In this document: in pieces, positions 25,314 to 34,040 of the stretch
How the letters are laid out: every line of letters starts with the position of its first letter
Numbering within the stretch: position 1 is the first letter of the stretch
From: an uncultured Dorea sp.
Lineage (GTDB): Bacteria > Bacillota > Clostridia > Lachnospirales > Lachnospiraceae
DNA length: 64,000 bases
Assembly (NCBI GenBank): GCA_910585725.1
Contig: CAJUFA010000005.1
Location: 1 to 64,000, forward strand
Direction of reading: 5' to 3'
Program-made: the position numbers and the translations under genes
The notes under the pieces: model-generated
Database searches by the model: none
Told to the model about the DNA's origin: nothing
The model's input: only the letters and a program-made list of their open reading frames with translations

Positions 25314-27138
25314 ATTCCACCGTCACGGATTTCGCCAGGTTTCTCGGCTTATCCACATCGCATCCCCGGCCCACCGCAATATAATAAGCAAAAAGCTGAA
25401 GAGGAATAATCGCCAGCGAATTGGAAAAATACTTGTTTGTCTCAGGTATATAGATCACGTAATCCGCCGCTTTCTCTGCTTCGGTATTGCCTTCCACCGT
25501 AACCGCCATGACAAACGCTCCCCGGGTCCTTACTTCTTCCATATTACTGATCATCTTCTTGTAGAGTGACTTCTGCGTCAGTACCGCCGCAACCAGCGTC
25601 CCCTCCTCAACCAGAGATATTGTCCCATGCTTCAATTCACCCGCCGCATATGCCTCCGAATGAATATACGAGATCTCTTTCAGCTTTAAAGAACCTTCCA
25701 TAGAAATCGCATGATCCAGCCCTCTGCCGATAAAAAAGATATCTTTCGCCGCCAGATAACGGTTGGCGAACTTCTGAATCTTCTCCCGGTTATTCAGGAT
25801 CATCTCGATCTGAGCCGGAAGCGCTTTCATGTCCTCCAGCATATCGGCCGTCTCCTCATCGCCGATTCGGCCTCTCGCCTGGGCAAACTTCATCGCCAGA
25901 AGATACATCGCCGTCAACTGTGCGGAATATGCCTTCGTCGTCGCTACCGCGATCTCCGGTCCCGCCCATGTATACATCACATTATCCGACTCCCGCGCAA
26001 TAGAACTTCCCACTACGTTGACAATACCAAGAACCCTTGCTCCCCGCTCCTTCGCCTCTCTAAGGGCCGCCAGCGTATCCGCGGTCTCCCCGGATTGGCT
26101 GATCACAATCACCAGAGTATTCTCATCCAGTATCGGATCCCTGTAACGGAACTCCGAGGCCATATCTACTTCCACCGGAATCCTTGCCAGTCCTTCAAAG
26201 ACATATTTACTTGTGTGTCCCACATGAGAAGCAGAACCGCAGGCTATGACCATAATCTTCCTGATATTCCGTATCTCTTCATCCGTCATACCCAGCTCTT
26301 CTATGACGATCTGGTTTCCTTTGATCCTGGGTGAAAAGGTATCTATAACAGCTTTCGGCTGCTCATACATCTCCTTCAGCATGAAATGTTCATACCCGCC
26401 CTTCTCGGCGGCGTTCACATCCCATTCGATCCGCACGGACTCCTTCGCGATCGGCTCCTCGTCCACATTGAAGAACTCCATAGATTCCCCCGTCATGCGG
26501 ACGATCTCTTCGTTTTCAATAAAAAATACGTCCCTGGTATAGCGAAGAACCGCCGGAACATCGGACGCGATAATATTTCCTCCGTCTGTATGGCCGACGA
26601 TCAGAGGACTGTCTTTACGCACTGCATAGAGTTCCTCCGGATGCTCTTTGAAGATGATCCCAAGCGCATAAGATCCTTCCATGCGGTGCATGATCTTCGT
26701 GATCGCCTGCAGCGGATTTCCCTGATAGTAACAGTCTAAAAGATGCGCGATAATCTCCGTATCCGTCTCGGATATAAACTGATATCCGCGTTTCTCAAGC
26801 TTCTTTTTCAGTTTCAGATAATTCTCGATAATCCCGTTATGAACAACGACGATACTCTTATCACTATTAAAGTGTGGGTGCGCGTTCGTATCCGACGGCG
26901 AACCGTGAGTCGCCCATCTTGTATGGCCGATTCCAAGCGTTCCGGGAAGAGTCCCTCCGTCATGCGTCAGCTCGCTCAATACCTTGAGTCTCCCCTTGGA
27001 CTTTACCATGCCGATCTCGCCGTCGTTATATACCGCAATACCTGCAGAATCATACCCTCTGTACTCCAATTTAGACAAACCGTCCAAAAGAATCGGAGCC
27101 GCCTGCCGGTTTCCAATATACCCTACTATACCACACAT
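25312..27138 (-). CDS. glmS: Glutamine--fructose-6-phosphate aminotransferase GlmS
   Basis: 608 aa. It makes glucosamine-6-phosphate, the first step toward UDP-GlcNAc for peptidoglycan and surface polymers. The N-terminal glutaminase has the processed Cys2 (MCGIVGYIG) and GHTRWATHG. Two SIS domains (about 285-600) hold the isomerase site, with ISQSGETADT and the C-terminal KPRNLAKSVTVE. Full length. The 96-base gap upstream is too short for a glmS ribozyme and shows none of its conserved core, so control must differ from many Bacillus/Clostridium species. It lies downstream of the surface-polysaccharide genes. Confidence 0.96.
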   Translation of the reverse strand: MCGIVGYIGNRQAAPILLDGLSKLEYRGYDSAGIAVYNDGEIGMVKSKGRLKVLSELTHDGGTLPGTLGIGHTRWATHGSPSDTNAHPHFNSDKSIVVVHNGIIENYLKLKKKLEKRGYQFISETDTEIIAHLLDCYYQGNPLQAITKIMHRMEGSYALGIIFKEHPEELYAVRKDSPLIVGHTDGGNIIASDVPAVLRYTRDVFFIENEEIVRMTGESMEFFNVDEEPIAKESVRIEWDVNAAEKGGYEHFMLKEMYEQPKAVIDTFSPRIKGNQIVIEELGMTDEEIRNIRKIMVIACGSASHVGHTSKYVFEGLARIPVEVDMASEFRYRDPILDENTLVIVISQSGETADTLAALREAKERGARVLGIVNVVGSSIARESDNVMYTWAGPEIAVATTKAYSAQLTAMYLLAMKFAQARGRIGDEETADMLEDMKALPAQIEMILNNREKIQKFANRYLAAKDIFFIGRGLDHAISMEGSLKLKEISYIHSEAYAAGELKHGTISLVEEGTLVAAVLTQKSLYKKMISNMEEVRTRGAFVMAVTVEGNTEAEKAADYVIYIPETNKYFSNSLAIIPLQLFAYYIAVGRGCDVDKPRNLAKSVTVE

Positions 27139-27177
27139 AATCTCTACTCCTAACTTTCACTCTAAACTCTGGCTTTC

Positions 27178-27211
27178 CGTCCTGCTCGAAATTATAATTA
27201 TGAGCAGGACG
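27178..27211. repeat. Perfect hairpin between the cohesin-like gene and glmS
   Basis: CGTCCTGCTC (27178-27187) and GAGCAGGACG (27202-27211), loop of 14. It begins 23 bases after the stop of the cohesin-like gene and ends 40 bases before the glmS start. No T run follows on either strand, so a classical terminator is doubtful. It may be an mRNA-stabilising or attenuating structure. Confidence 0.6.
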
Positions 27212-27234
27212 AATTGTACCATCGTGATGGGACA

Positions 27235-28797
27235 TTAGTCCAGATCAATGAAATCCACCTGAAAAGTATCGTCTTTTTCCATATGCCCACGCTTCTTTTT
27301 CGGCTGACGACTCAACAGCTCATCCAGATCATCGATTGCTTCACCAGGTTCTTCTTCATCGTCTTTTTCTTCTATCTCTTCATATCCTATGCCGTCGTCG
27401 GAAGAAATGTCCTCATAATCATCAAATTCATAATCGTCATAATCGTAATCATCATCGTCGTATTCTTCAAAATCGTCAAAGATTCCTTCCTCCCTGAGAT
27501 TCATGGTCTTCACCGGTACCCTCACGGCAGGTTGATCCTCTTTCTTCTTTGCAGAGGTTTTCTTTCCCTTCCCGAACGCTTCTTTTTCTTTTCTTTTCTT
27601 CACAGGCATATCTTCTTCGTCGTCTTCCGAATCAATACCATATTCCTCATACAGATCGTCAAGTTCTGCATTCCGATGGCTGAGCTTTATTCCCATTACG
27701 ATCAAAGCCGTGACCAGGACGCCCATAAAAAGCAGGCCGACGATCAGGACAATATCCAGCATTTTCTCTGCAAACTGCAGAATCTTGCCCCAGATTCCTT
27801 TTGCCGCCTTCTTCTTTCCGGAATCTTCTGAAGAAGTCTGCGGAATGTATCTCTGATAAGTGCCGTCCACCGTATCATATTGATACAGCGCTTTATCACC
27901 GTCTGCATTCAATGCGTAGATGACATAATACTCCGCTTTGGTCGGATCCTGCCACGCCGTAAATTCTTTCCCGTTCAGAGTCAGTTTCGTCTCTTTATAC
28001 GTGCTCGGAAGCTTCACGCTTCCGTCGTCTCTTAACACGACAAGATATCTGTCCGCGGCAATCTCCACTTCCTCGAAAGGAATGAATGAACCGTCGTCGC
28101 TGTTATACAGATAGAATGTCGGGTCTCCTCCGTTAAGCGGAGTAAGATATACTGCCGATTCTCCTTTTCCGGCCTGTTGTGTAACCGCCTCGCAGGTTAC
28201 TCCTTCAAAGGCTATCTCGCTTCTTGCGAACCCTGACGGAATCAATGCGTCAGAGAATCCGCTCGTAATCTTATACTGTTGTCCGTCTACTTCCACCTGA
28301 GGCCCTTCTGCAGAGACTGTCCGCTGTTCTGTCTCGCCGCCTTCCTCTTCTTCTGTAATCAAAGAGGGATCTCCCGGCCCTATCGTAACTGCTGAACTTC
28401 CATTCGTAATCTCAAGCTTTGCGTCCGTCGAATCCGTCCCCGTCGACTGGGATACTTGTATATTCGCCGTCCCCTCCTTAAGCGCCTGGAATTTTAATTT
28501 AAACTCTATAGAAGCACTGGCCCCGCTTCCGGCTATGGTAATCGTCCCTTTACCGCCGGAGGCATAATCTCCGCTGATAAACCTCAGCATTTCCGGATCA
28601 TAAGTTAAAGTTGCATCCAGAGTCTTGACATTAGACGCAGAAGACAGTTTTCCCGTAACTTCTACCTCAGCTCCGACCGTCGTAGACGGATCCGTAAAAC
28701 GTAGTTCTCCCGACGCCGCGCTTACAGCCACAGGCATAACCGCGCACAGCATACATACTATAAACAATGAAAAAAATGCTTTTTGTATTCTTCTCAT
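27235..28797 (-). CDS. Cohesin-like domain membrane protein with acidic cytoplasmic tail
   Basis: 520 aa. A Sec signal peptide (MRRIQKAFFS to VSAAS, about 1-28) precedes a beta-sandwich of about 115 residues resembling cohesin domains: STTVGAEVEVTGKL, LDATLTYDPEMLRFISGDY and LKEGTANIQVS. A Thr/Glu-rich linker and a second beta-rich region (about 165-325) with repeated YLYNSDDGSFIPF / YQYDTVDGTYQRY motifs follow. One membrane helix lies at about 345-370. The remaining 150 residues are cytoplasmic, rich in Asp/Glu/Tyr with Lys clusters, and low complexity. No dockerin is seen nearby, so cellulosome function is not implied. It may bind an extracellular partner or wall and signal inward. Its place 72 bases after an LCP gene points to the envelope. 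Confidence 0.75.
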   Translation of the reverse strand: MRRIQKAFFSLFIVCMLCAVMPVAVSAASGELRFTDPSTTVGAEVEVTGKLSSASNVKTLDATLTYDPEMLRFISGDYASGGKGTITIAGSGASASIEFKLKFQALKEGTANIQVSQSTGTDSTDAKLEITNGSSAVTIGPGDPSLITEEEEGGETEQRTVSAEGPQVEVDGQQYKITSGFSDALIPSGFARSEIAFEGVTCEAVTQQAGKGESAVYLTPLNGGDPTFYLYNSDDGSFIPFEEVEIAADRYLVVLRDDGSVKLPSTYKETKLTLNGKEFTAWQDPTKAEYYVIYALNADGDKALYQYDTVDGTYQRYIPQTSSEDSGKKKAAKGIWGKILQFAEKMLDIVLIVGLLFMGVLVTALIVMGIKLSHRNAELDDLYEEYGIDSEDDEEDMPVKKRKEKEAFGKGKKTSAKKKEDQPAVRVPVKTMNLREEGIFDDFEEYDDDDYDYDDYEFDDYEDISSDDGIGYEEIEEKDDEEEPGEAIDDLDELLSRQPKKKRGHMEKDDTFQVDFIDLD

Positions 28798-28868
28798 GTG
28801 GATTACCTCATTCTCTCTATTTCGATATTTCTGTTATATACCAGGCTGCTATTCTAATGCCGCCGGTA

Positions 28869-30335
28869 TTACAGACCTCCGGTTCCTTCTCCGGCCGCGT
28901 TATCGATAGTTCCCGTATCCATACCGCCGGAATCAAGTTCTCCTCCGCCTCCTGTGTCCGTACCGTCTCCTCCTCCGGAAGACTCTGTCCCCCCGGCGTC
29001 CCCTGTTCCGGGAACCGGCGTCGGATCAATGGTTCCCGTATCGGTTCCGCCCGTACCGGTATCGGTTCCATAATCATTTCCGTAATCATTTCCGTCAGTA
29101 CCATATCCATAACCGTTTCCGTAGCCGTTTCCATAACTGTTTCCGTAACTATTTCCGTAAGACTGACTCCCTGTTCCGGAATTTGAATAACTCTCTGCCG
29201 GCTGCTCCATAATTCCCTGATTCGACTCGCTCGGATCCGCCACTTTACTTCCTACTTTTGCCGTAATCTTATCGTCTATCGCCGCTACCGTATCCGACGG
29301 CGTGTAAGCGCTGCTCTCCCCGTAAAGGAATTTATGAAGCTTTTCTACGTTGCTTTCCAAAGTAACCGGAATAACAGAGTCTCCTATATTAACCAATTTA
29401 TCCGTCGTCTTATCAAAGGGGAAACCTACCGTCTCACCCAGCCTATAATCAAAGGCGTCGATCGCATAATCCAGTATCTCCGTCAGTGTAAAATTCGTGG
29501 AAACTTCGGGAAATACCTTGTCAATAATCTCATTCAGCTTGGCGACCGACACTCCCTGAAGCTTCTCTACGATCTTCGTAAGCACGTCCCTCTGCCGTTC
29601 GGTTCTCCTGTAATCATCTCCTGTCGTATGTCGGATCCGGGCGTACGCCGTCGCCTGAATACCGTTAAGAACCTGAGGCCCAGGCTCGGTCACTCCCGGC
29701 GACGCTTTCCCCGTCACCTTCATAAGCTCCATCACATATCCGCATACATACGGGATCTCTTCCTCTTTAACGTCAATCTCAACTCCGCCCACCGCGTCTA
29801 CCACATCGATCAGCGAATTAAAATTCACCGTGACGTAATGTTCGATATCCAGATCCAGGTTCTTATTCAACATCGCGATCGCATCTTCCGGACCTCCATA
29901 TGAATACGCGGCGTTCGCCTTGTCCAGCGATCCTCCTCTTTGTTCTAACAGGGTATCCCTATAAACGGAAGCTATCCTCACCTCTAAAGTCTCCCTATTT
30001 AAACTGGCTACCATGATCGTGTCGCTCCGTGTGCCTTCCTCCAACTCATTATCCCTGGAATCCACCCCAAACAACGCGACATTCAGATATCCTGTACCTC
30101 TTTCCCTGTGCCTCTTCTCTTCCCCGGCCTGCACCGATACATTCAATTCCTCCGGGTTTAACTGTACCCGGTCTATCTTCGACAGCTTACTTGCCAGAAT
30201 CCCAACTCCGGCCGCCGCAACAAACGCCACTGTTCCTCCGAGAATAATTCCGATCTTCTTCCCTATCGACCATGAAGCAAATCCTCTGTCCTTTGATCGA
30301 CGTCCCCGCCTATAGTGTTTCTTGCCTCTCGCCAT
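28869..30335 (-). CDS. LytR-CpsA-Psr (LCP) family cell-wall polymer ligase with Gly/Asn/Tyr-rich tail
   Basis: 488 aa. Basic cytoplasmic N-terminus, one membrane helix (about 28-50), then the extracellular LCP domain: NVALFGVDSRDNE, RSDTIMVASL, ASVYRDTLL, RIRHTTGDDYRRTERQRDVL and FPFDKTT. The Arg and Asp residues bind the pyrophosphate of polyprenyl-linked polymers. LCP enzymes transfer teichoic acids or capsule to peptidoglycan. After about residue 375 the chain becomes a 110-residue low-complexity tail with YGNS/YGNG repeats, then Gly/Thr/Asp-rich sequence. Such a tail is not needed for catalysis and may sit in the wall. It belongs to the polysaccharide locus together with a second LCP gene at 34.0-35.2 kb. 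Confidence 0.88.
   Translation of the reverse strand: MARGKKHYRRGRRSKDRGFASWSIGKKIGIILGGTVAFVAAAGVGILASKLSKIDRVQLNPEELNVSVQAGEEKRHRERGTGYLNVALFGVDSRDNELEEGTRSDTIMVASLNRETLEVRIASVYRDTLLEQRGGSLDKANAAYSYGGPEDAIAMLNKNLDLDIEHYVTVNFNSLIDVVDAVGGVEIDVKEEEIPYVCGYVMELMKVTGKASPGVTEPGPQVLNGIQATAYARIRHTTGDDYRRTERQRDVLTKIVEKLQGVSVAKLNEIIDKVFPEVSTNFTLTEILDYAIDAFDYRLGETVGFPFDKTTDKLVNIGDSVIPVTLESNVEKLHKFLYGESSAYTPSDTVAAIDDKITAKVGSKVADPSESNQGIMEQPAESYSNSGTGSQSYGNSYGNSYGNGYGNGYGYGTDGNDYGNDYGTDTGTGGTDTGTIDPTPVPGTGDAGGTESSGGGDGTDTGGGGELDSGGMDTGTIDNAAGEGTGGL
29108..29160 (-). repeat. 12-bp tandem repeats encoding YGNS/YGNG units
   Basis: On the minus strand the unit TAYGGAAACRGY recurs about four times without interruption, each copy coding for Tyr-Gly-Asn-Ser/Gly, then degenerates. 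In-frame change in copy number is expected. Confidence 0.8.
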
Positions 30336-30384
30336 TATTCAATACCCTTTCTTAACAGCCCGATTTATGATAATACACTACATA

Positions 30385-30413
30385 ATACTACCGCATTTTC
30401 CATAAAACTGCAA
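30385..30413 (-). promoter_or_regulatory. Candidate internal promoter for the first LCP gene
   Basis: Minus strand TTGCAG (30408-30413), 17-base spacer, TAGTAT (30385-30390), 50 bases upstream of the LCP start. The match is moderate. Confidence 0.4.
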
Positions 30414-30429
30414 CGAAAAATATATTTTT

Positions 30430-31362
30430 TCACTTTCTCATCCAATAGAGGCGATTTGCCGTACATTTTTCTATTACCCAGTACGGAAGTCTGCGATAAT
30501 TAAGCCCCATCCGATACCCGGCGTATTTACATCCGCTCTGCCAGATAAGAGCCGGAATCAGACGCGCTTTTTTTCTTTTTAACAGATAGTATACCGTTTG
30601 CTTCACCATACGGATCCCTTCGCTCTCTGAACGGATCCCCGCAAAGACTTCCGGATGGTCCGCCTGAGACACCGCCAGATCAAAATTCCTTTTAAACTGC
30701 TGAATTCCCGTATAATTATGAGAATGGAAGACTTTTGCATTCGCGGCATACGCCGTCTTGTATCCTGCCTGAATCATGTGGGCGGCCATCACCATATCTT
30801 CATTAAATATAGTCTTCTTCGTGAATCCGCCCATCTCATCATAGATCTCTCTTCGGTAAGCCGCGCATACGTCCGAACAGAAGAATGCCTTAATCCCCAG
30901 TTCCTCTATATCTTCCTTCCCTTTGATTCTGCTTTCCTTCGGATAATTAAACTGCCTCGTACAGCGCTCGGCCGGACCGCACCCTTTCGCGGGCAGCTGG
31001 CGCGCGTAGGACACTCCCACGTCCTCTCTCTCCAGCAGAGGGCGTACCAATTCCCGAATCAATTCCCTGTCCGCCGGCACTGCATCCTGCGTCATAAAAA
31101 CTACGATCCCGGCGTCGGATAATTGAAATCCCAGATCCCGCGTCCCTCCATGGTCGAACTCCTCCGGTTCGATATGTTTAACGGACACTCCCTCCAAAGT
31201 CTCTATCATATCCGGAAATTCTCCGGATTTTGTGTGGATAATATAGATCCTCCCAACCGGACGGCTCTGCTTTCTTAATCTTTCCAAAATCTTCATCAAT
31301 CGTTCGTCCGGACGGCACACGGGAATTACCACGTCCACTCTAGGTTCCTTATCGCATCCCAT
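30430..31362 (-). CDS. Family 2 glycosyltransferase, rhamnosyltransferase-like
   Basis: 310 aa from MGCDKEPRVDVVIPV, whose ATG is preceded by AGGGAG and overlaps the polymerase gene by 14 bases. A GT-A nucleotide-binding start (VDVVIPVCRPD), the acidic metal motif region (FMTQDAVP, where a QDA replaces DxD) and FFCSDVCAAYRREIYDEMGGF with NEDMVMAAHMIQAGY are typical of rhamnosyltransferases acting on lipid-linked saccharides. The dTDP-rhamnose genes downstream of the same locus (39-42.7 kb) fit this. Acceptor unknown. Confidence 0.82.
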   Translation of the reverse strand: MGCDKEPRVDVVIPVCRPDERLMKILERLRKQSRPVGRIYIIHTKSGEFPDMIETLEGVSVKHIEPEEFDHGGTRDLGFQLSDAGIVVFMTQDAVPADRELIRELVRPLLEREDVGVSYARQLPAKGCGPAERCTRQFNYPKESRIKGKEDIEELGIKAFFCSDVCAAYRREIYDEMGGFTKKTIFNEDMVMAAHMIQAGYKTAYAANAKVFHSHNYTGIQQFKRNFDLAVSQADHPEVFAGIRSESEGIRMVKQTVYYLLKRKKARLIPALIWQSGCKYAGYRMGLNYRRLPYWVIEKCTANRLYWMRK

Positions 31363-32686
31363 TCTTGTTCTCCCTCTTTCCACACGTCTTATCTTTATCA
31401 TATCCTACAAAGCAATACATCATTCCTGTCAGTACCAGCCAGAACCAGGTCGTCGGATTACTGAACCAGGTCGTAAAAAAAGCAAGTCCCAGATAGATTG
31501 CTATCTGCCCGTAGAACAGATATGCCGTCGGATTCGAACATCCCTTAATGCTCTTCCCGATTCTTCCTGCCGCGCCGCCTATCAATACTGCAAACAGAAA
31601 CACTCCCAAAACGCCGAAATCATAATATGCGTCATAAAACATCGTCAGTGTCGTGAGTTCCGGCTTTGTAAGATATACCGTATAAGAAGTAAGCTGCGGA
31701 AACACAAACTTCAAACCCGTCAGCGCAAATACCGGAAATAACATCCGCATTCCAAAACTATGCTGATCCAGCTGCTCGACCATACAATTAAAATTTTCAA
31801 AATTATTCGCCACATACATATATGGCTGCGTAATGAAAATCGGCGTCTTCTCATACCTCATCTCAAAGATACCGTTGAGATAAGCCACGTCATGATGACG
31901 GAATACAGTCAATATCACGTAAACCGGTATCAGAGCCGCAAGGATCATTCCCAATGTCCGCAGACGAATACTTTGATAAACCATTACATATGTAACGACG
32001 GCAAATCCAACGGCAAATAAAAGCTGAAATCTTGATACACACAGAACCGGAACAGCTACAGCTTCTATATTCGCCGTCAAAAGCAATATCTTCTCTTTTC
32101 TTCCCTTTATATTGCCAACCTTAAGAAACAGAACGGTAATCGCAGGTATCAGTATACAGCTTATCGTAAAATAATGCACGCCTGATACATGAAAATGCGA
32201 ATACGCATGCGGCTCTTTTGAAAACAACGGAATAAAACCTACCCTGACGGCTTCAAATATGAAGCATATCAAGGAAACTGCCGCAAGACCCGTAATACAA
32301 GCAAGAAGCCTCCCGGCCTGTATCTCATCTTTACACAATTCCCTTCGGACGGTCCTTTGTTTCTTCCCGCCCCATTCATACCCTATTCCAAATCCTATAT
32401 AGATCAGAAAAAAACACAGCCATGTCACCGGCAGCCAGTCGCTCTGAAGCCTGCTGAGTTTCAGGCAGGCAATTCCCTGTCCTCCAACCCATGCCAACGT
32501 AAAGAGCGCCCTTAATTCCGTCAGATTCCCATCTTCTTTACTCCAATGTACGTACAGGCAGACCGCCTCCGCCATTAGTACAAGACCGGACAGATAATAA
32601 AGTTCGGCGCACGAAGCAATATAACTCACCAGAAAAGCAAGCGTATACACACCATATTCTCTTATGATCTCCCCCTGTTTCTTCAT
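31349..32686 (-). CDS. Oligosaccharide repeat-unit polymerase-like membrane protein (copy A)
   Basis: 445 aa from MKKQGEIIREYG, with GAAGAGG 9 bases upstream. About ten to twelve hydrophobic helices and a periplasmic-type loop with YVANNFENFN make it look like a Wzy/O-antigen-polymerase class protein. These join polyprenyl-linked repeat units outside the membrane. Its nearest relative in the window is the next gene upstream, and both share WVGGQGIACLKLSRLQ, KPELTTLTMFYDAYYDFGV and AFFTTWFSNPTTWFW. The two are a tandem duplication. Functional assignment is by fold and context, not a catalytic motif. Confidence 0.72.
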   Translation of the reverse strand: MKKQGEIIREYGVYTLAFLVSYIASCAELYYLSGLVLMAEAVCLYVHWSKEDGNLTELRALFTLAWVGGQGIACLKLSRLQSDWLPVTWLCFFLIYIGFGIGYEWGGKKQRTVRRELCKDEIQAGRLLACITGLAAVSLICFIFEAVRVGFIPLFSKEPHAYSHFHVSGVHYFTISCILIPAITVLFLKVGNIKGRKEKILLLTANIEAVAVPVLCVSRFQLLFAVGFAVVTYVMVYQSIRLRTLGMILAALIPVYVILTVFRHHDVAYLNGIFEMRYEKTPIFITQPYMYVANNFENFNCMVEQLDQHSFGMRMLFPVFALTGLKFVFPQLTSYTVYLTKPELTTLTMFYDAYYDFGVLGVFLFAVLIGGAAGRIGKSIKGCSNPTAYLFYGQIAIYLGLAFFTTWFSNPTTWFWLVLTGMMYCFVGYDKDKTCGKRENKNGMR

Positions 32687-32711
32687 CTTCACAATCCTCT
32701 TCATCCACCGA

Positions 32712-34040
32712 TTATCCGGCAGAGTCTTCTCTTGCGTCTTTCTTATTCTTATCGTATCCCACAAACCAATACATCATACCTGTCAGTATCAGCCAAAACC
32801 AGGTCGTCGGATTGCTGAACCAAGTCGTAAAAAAAGCAAGTCCCAGATAGATCGCCATCTGTCCATAGAACAGATAAACCACCGGATTACAATTCTTCTT
32901 GATAGCGCTCATCAACACCTTAGCCGCCATGCCTATCGCGAACGCAAAGAAAAAGATACCGAAAACGCCAAAATCATAATACGCATCGTAGAACATCGTA
33001 AGCGTCGTAAGTTCCGGCTTAATCAGAAATACTTCCGAAGCGGCAAGCTGCGGAAACAATCTCTTCAAACCGGTTAAAGCAAAGAACGGATACAACATCC
33101 TAAGTCCCCATGTATGCTCCGTAAGGCGAACTACCATATGGTTAAAATTTTCAAAATTATTCGCCACATACATATATGGCTGCGAAATGATCAGCGGCGT
33201 TTGACTGTATTTCATCTCAAAAACCTGGCTCAGATAAGACACGTCGTAAGAATGATGAACCACCGTCAGGATATAGACCGGAACCAGAAGCCCCAAAAGG
33301 ATTCCCATCGTCTTAAGCCTGATCTTCTTATTCACCATAATGAATGTGACTACGGCAAAACCTACCACAAATACCAATTGAAACCTGGATACATAGAGAA
33401 GCGGCAAAAGCACCGCCAGAACATTCGCAGGAACCAAAAACAGCAGTCTCTTATTCCGGACCGACTCACTGACTTTGACATAAAGCACCGTGATCGCCGG
33501 AATCAGGATACAACTGACCGTAAAATAATGCAGTCCGGTCGCCCGATAATAATAGCTTCCATGCGTCTCACCTACAAACAAAGGAATATCATCCCCCACC
33601 GTCGCTTCAAAAAGGAAACATAATACCGAGACGACAGCCAGCATAACGATACACAGAAACAAACGTCCCGACAGGACGTCATCTTTCTTAAGCTCAACTT
33701 CTTCTACTTTTCCGTACTGCTGCCCCCACTCATATCCGATTCCGAATCCCAGATAAATCAGGCAGAAAGCAATCCATGTCATATAGTGCCAATCCGTCTG
33801 AAGCCTGCTGAGTTTCAGGCAGGCAATTCCTTGTCCTCCTACCCATGCAAGAGTGAACCATGCCCGCAATTCGATCAGGCTTCCCGCCTGTCTTACCAGA
33901 TGTATATACAGATAAACGGCTTCTATGATCAGCAGCGCCCCTGACAACAGAGGAATCCCCGCCAGGGAAGAGACATAACTTGCCAGATACATCAGCATGT
34001 ATGTCCCATATTCCATGATTGTATTACTGCGCACCCTCAT
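32712..34040 (-). CDS. Oligosaccharide repeat-unit polymerase-like membrane protein (copy B)
   Basis: 442 aa from MRVRSNTIMEYG. AGGAG lies 9 bases upstream, inside the end of the LCP gene, which it overlaps by 17 bases. Multi-span protein with the same signature segments as copy A and collinear with it. Identity is concentrated in the loop around YVANNFENFN and the C-terminal third; the N-terminal and middle helices differ more. Two polymerases in one locus could give two linkages, or one could be an inactive or regulatory partner. Confidence 0.72.
   Translation of the reverse strand: MRVRSNTIMEYGTYMLMYLASYVSSLAGIPLLSGALLIIEAVYLYIHLVRQAGSLIELRAWFTLAWVGGQGIACLKLSRLQTDWHYMTWIAFCLIYLGFGIGYEWGQQYGKVEEVELKKDDVLSGRLFLCIVMLAVVSVLCFLFEATVGDDIPLFVGETHGSYYYRATGLHYFTVSCILIPAITVLYVKVSESVRNKRLLFLVPANVLAVLLPLLYVSRFQLVFVVGFAVVTFIMVNKKIRLKTMGILLGLLVPVYILTVVHHSYDVSYLSQVFEMKYSQTPLIISQPYMYVANNFENFNHMVVRLTEHTWGLRMLYPFFALTGLKRLFPQLAASEVFLIKPELTTLTMFYDAYYDFGVFGIFFFAFAIGMAAKVLMSAIKKNCNPVVYLFYGQMAIYLGLAFFTTWFSNPTTWFWLILTGMMYWFVGYDKNKKDAREDSAG

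Noticed and set aside
27139..27234. Possible glmS ribozyme upstream of glmS
   Set aside because: The gap is about 96 bases and shows none of the conserved ribozyme core; only a simple hairpin is present.
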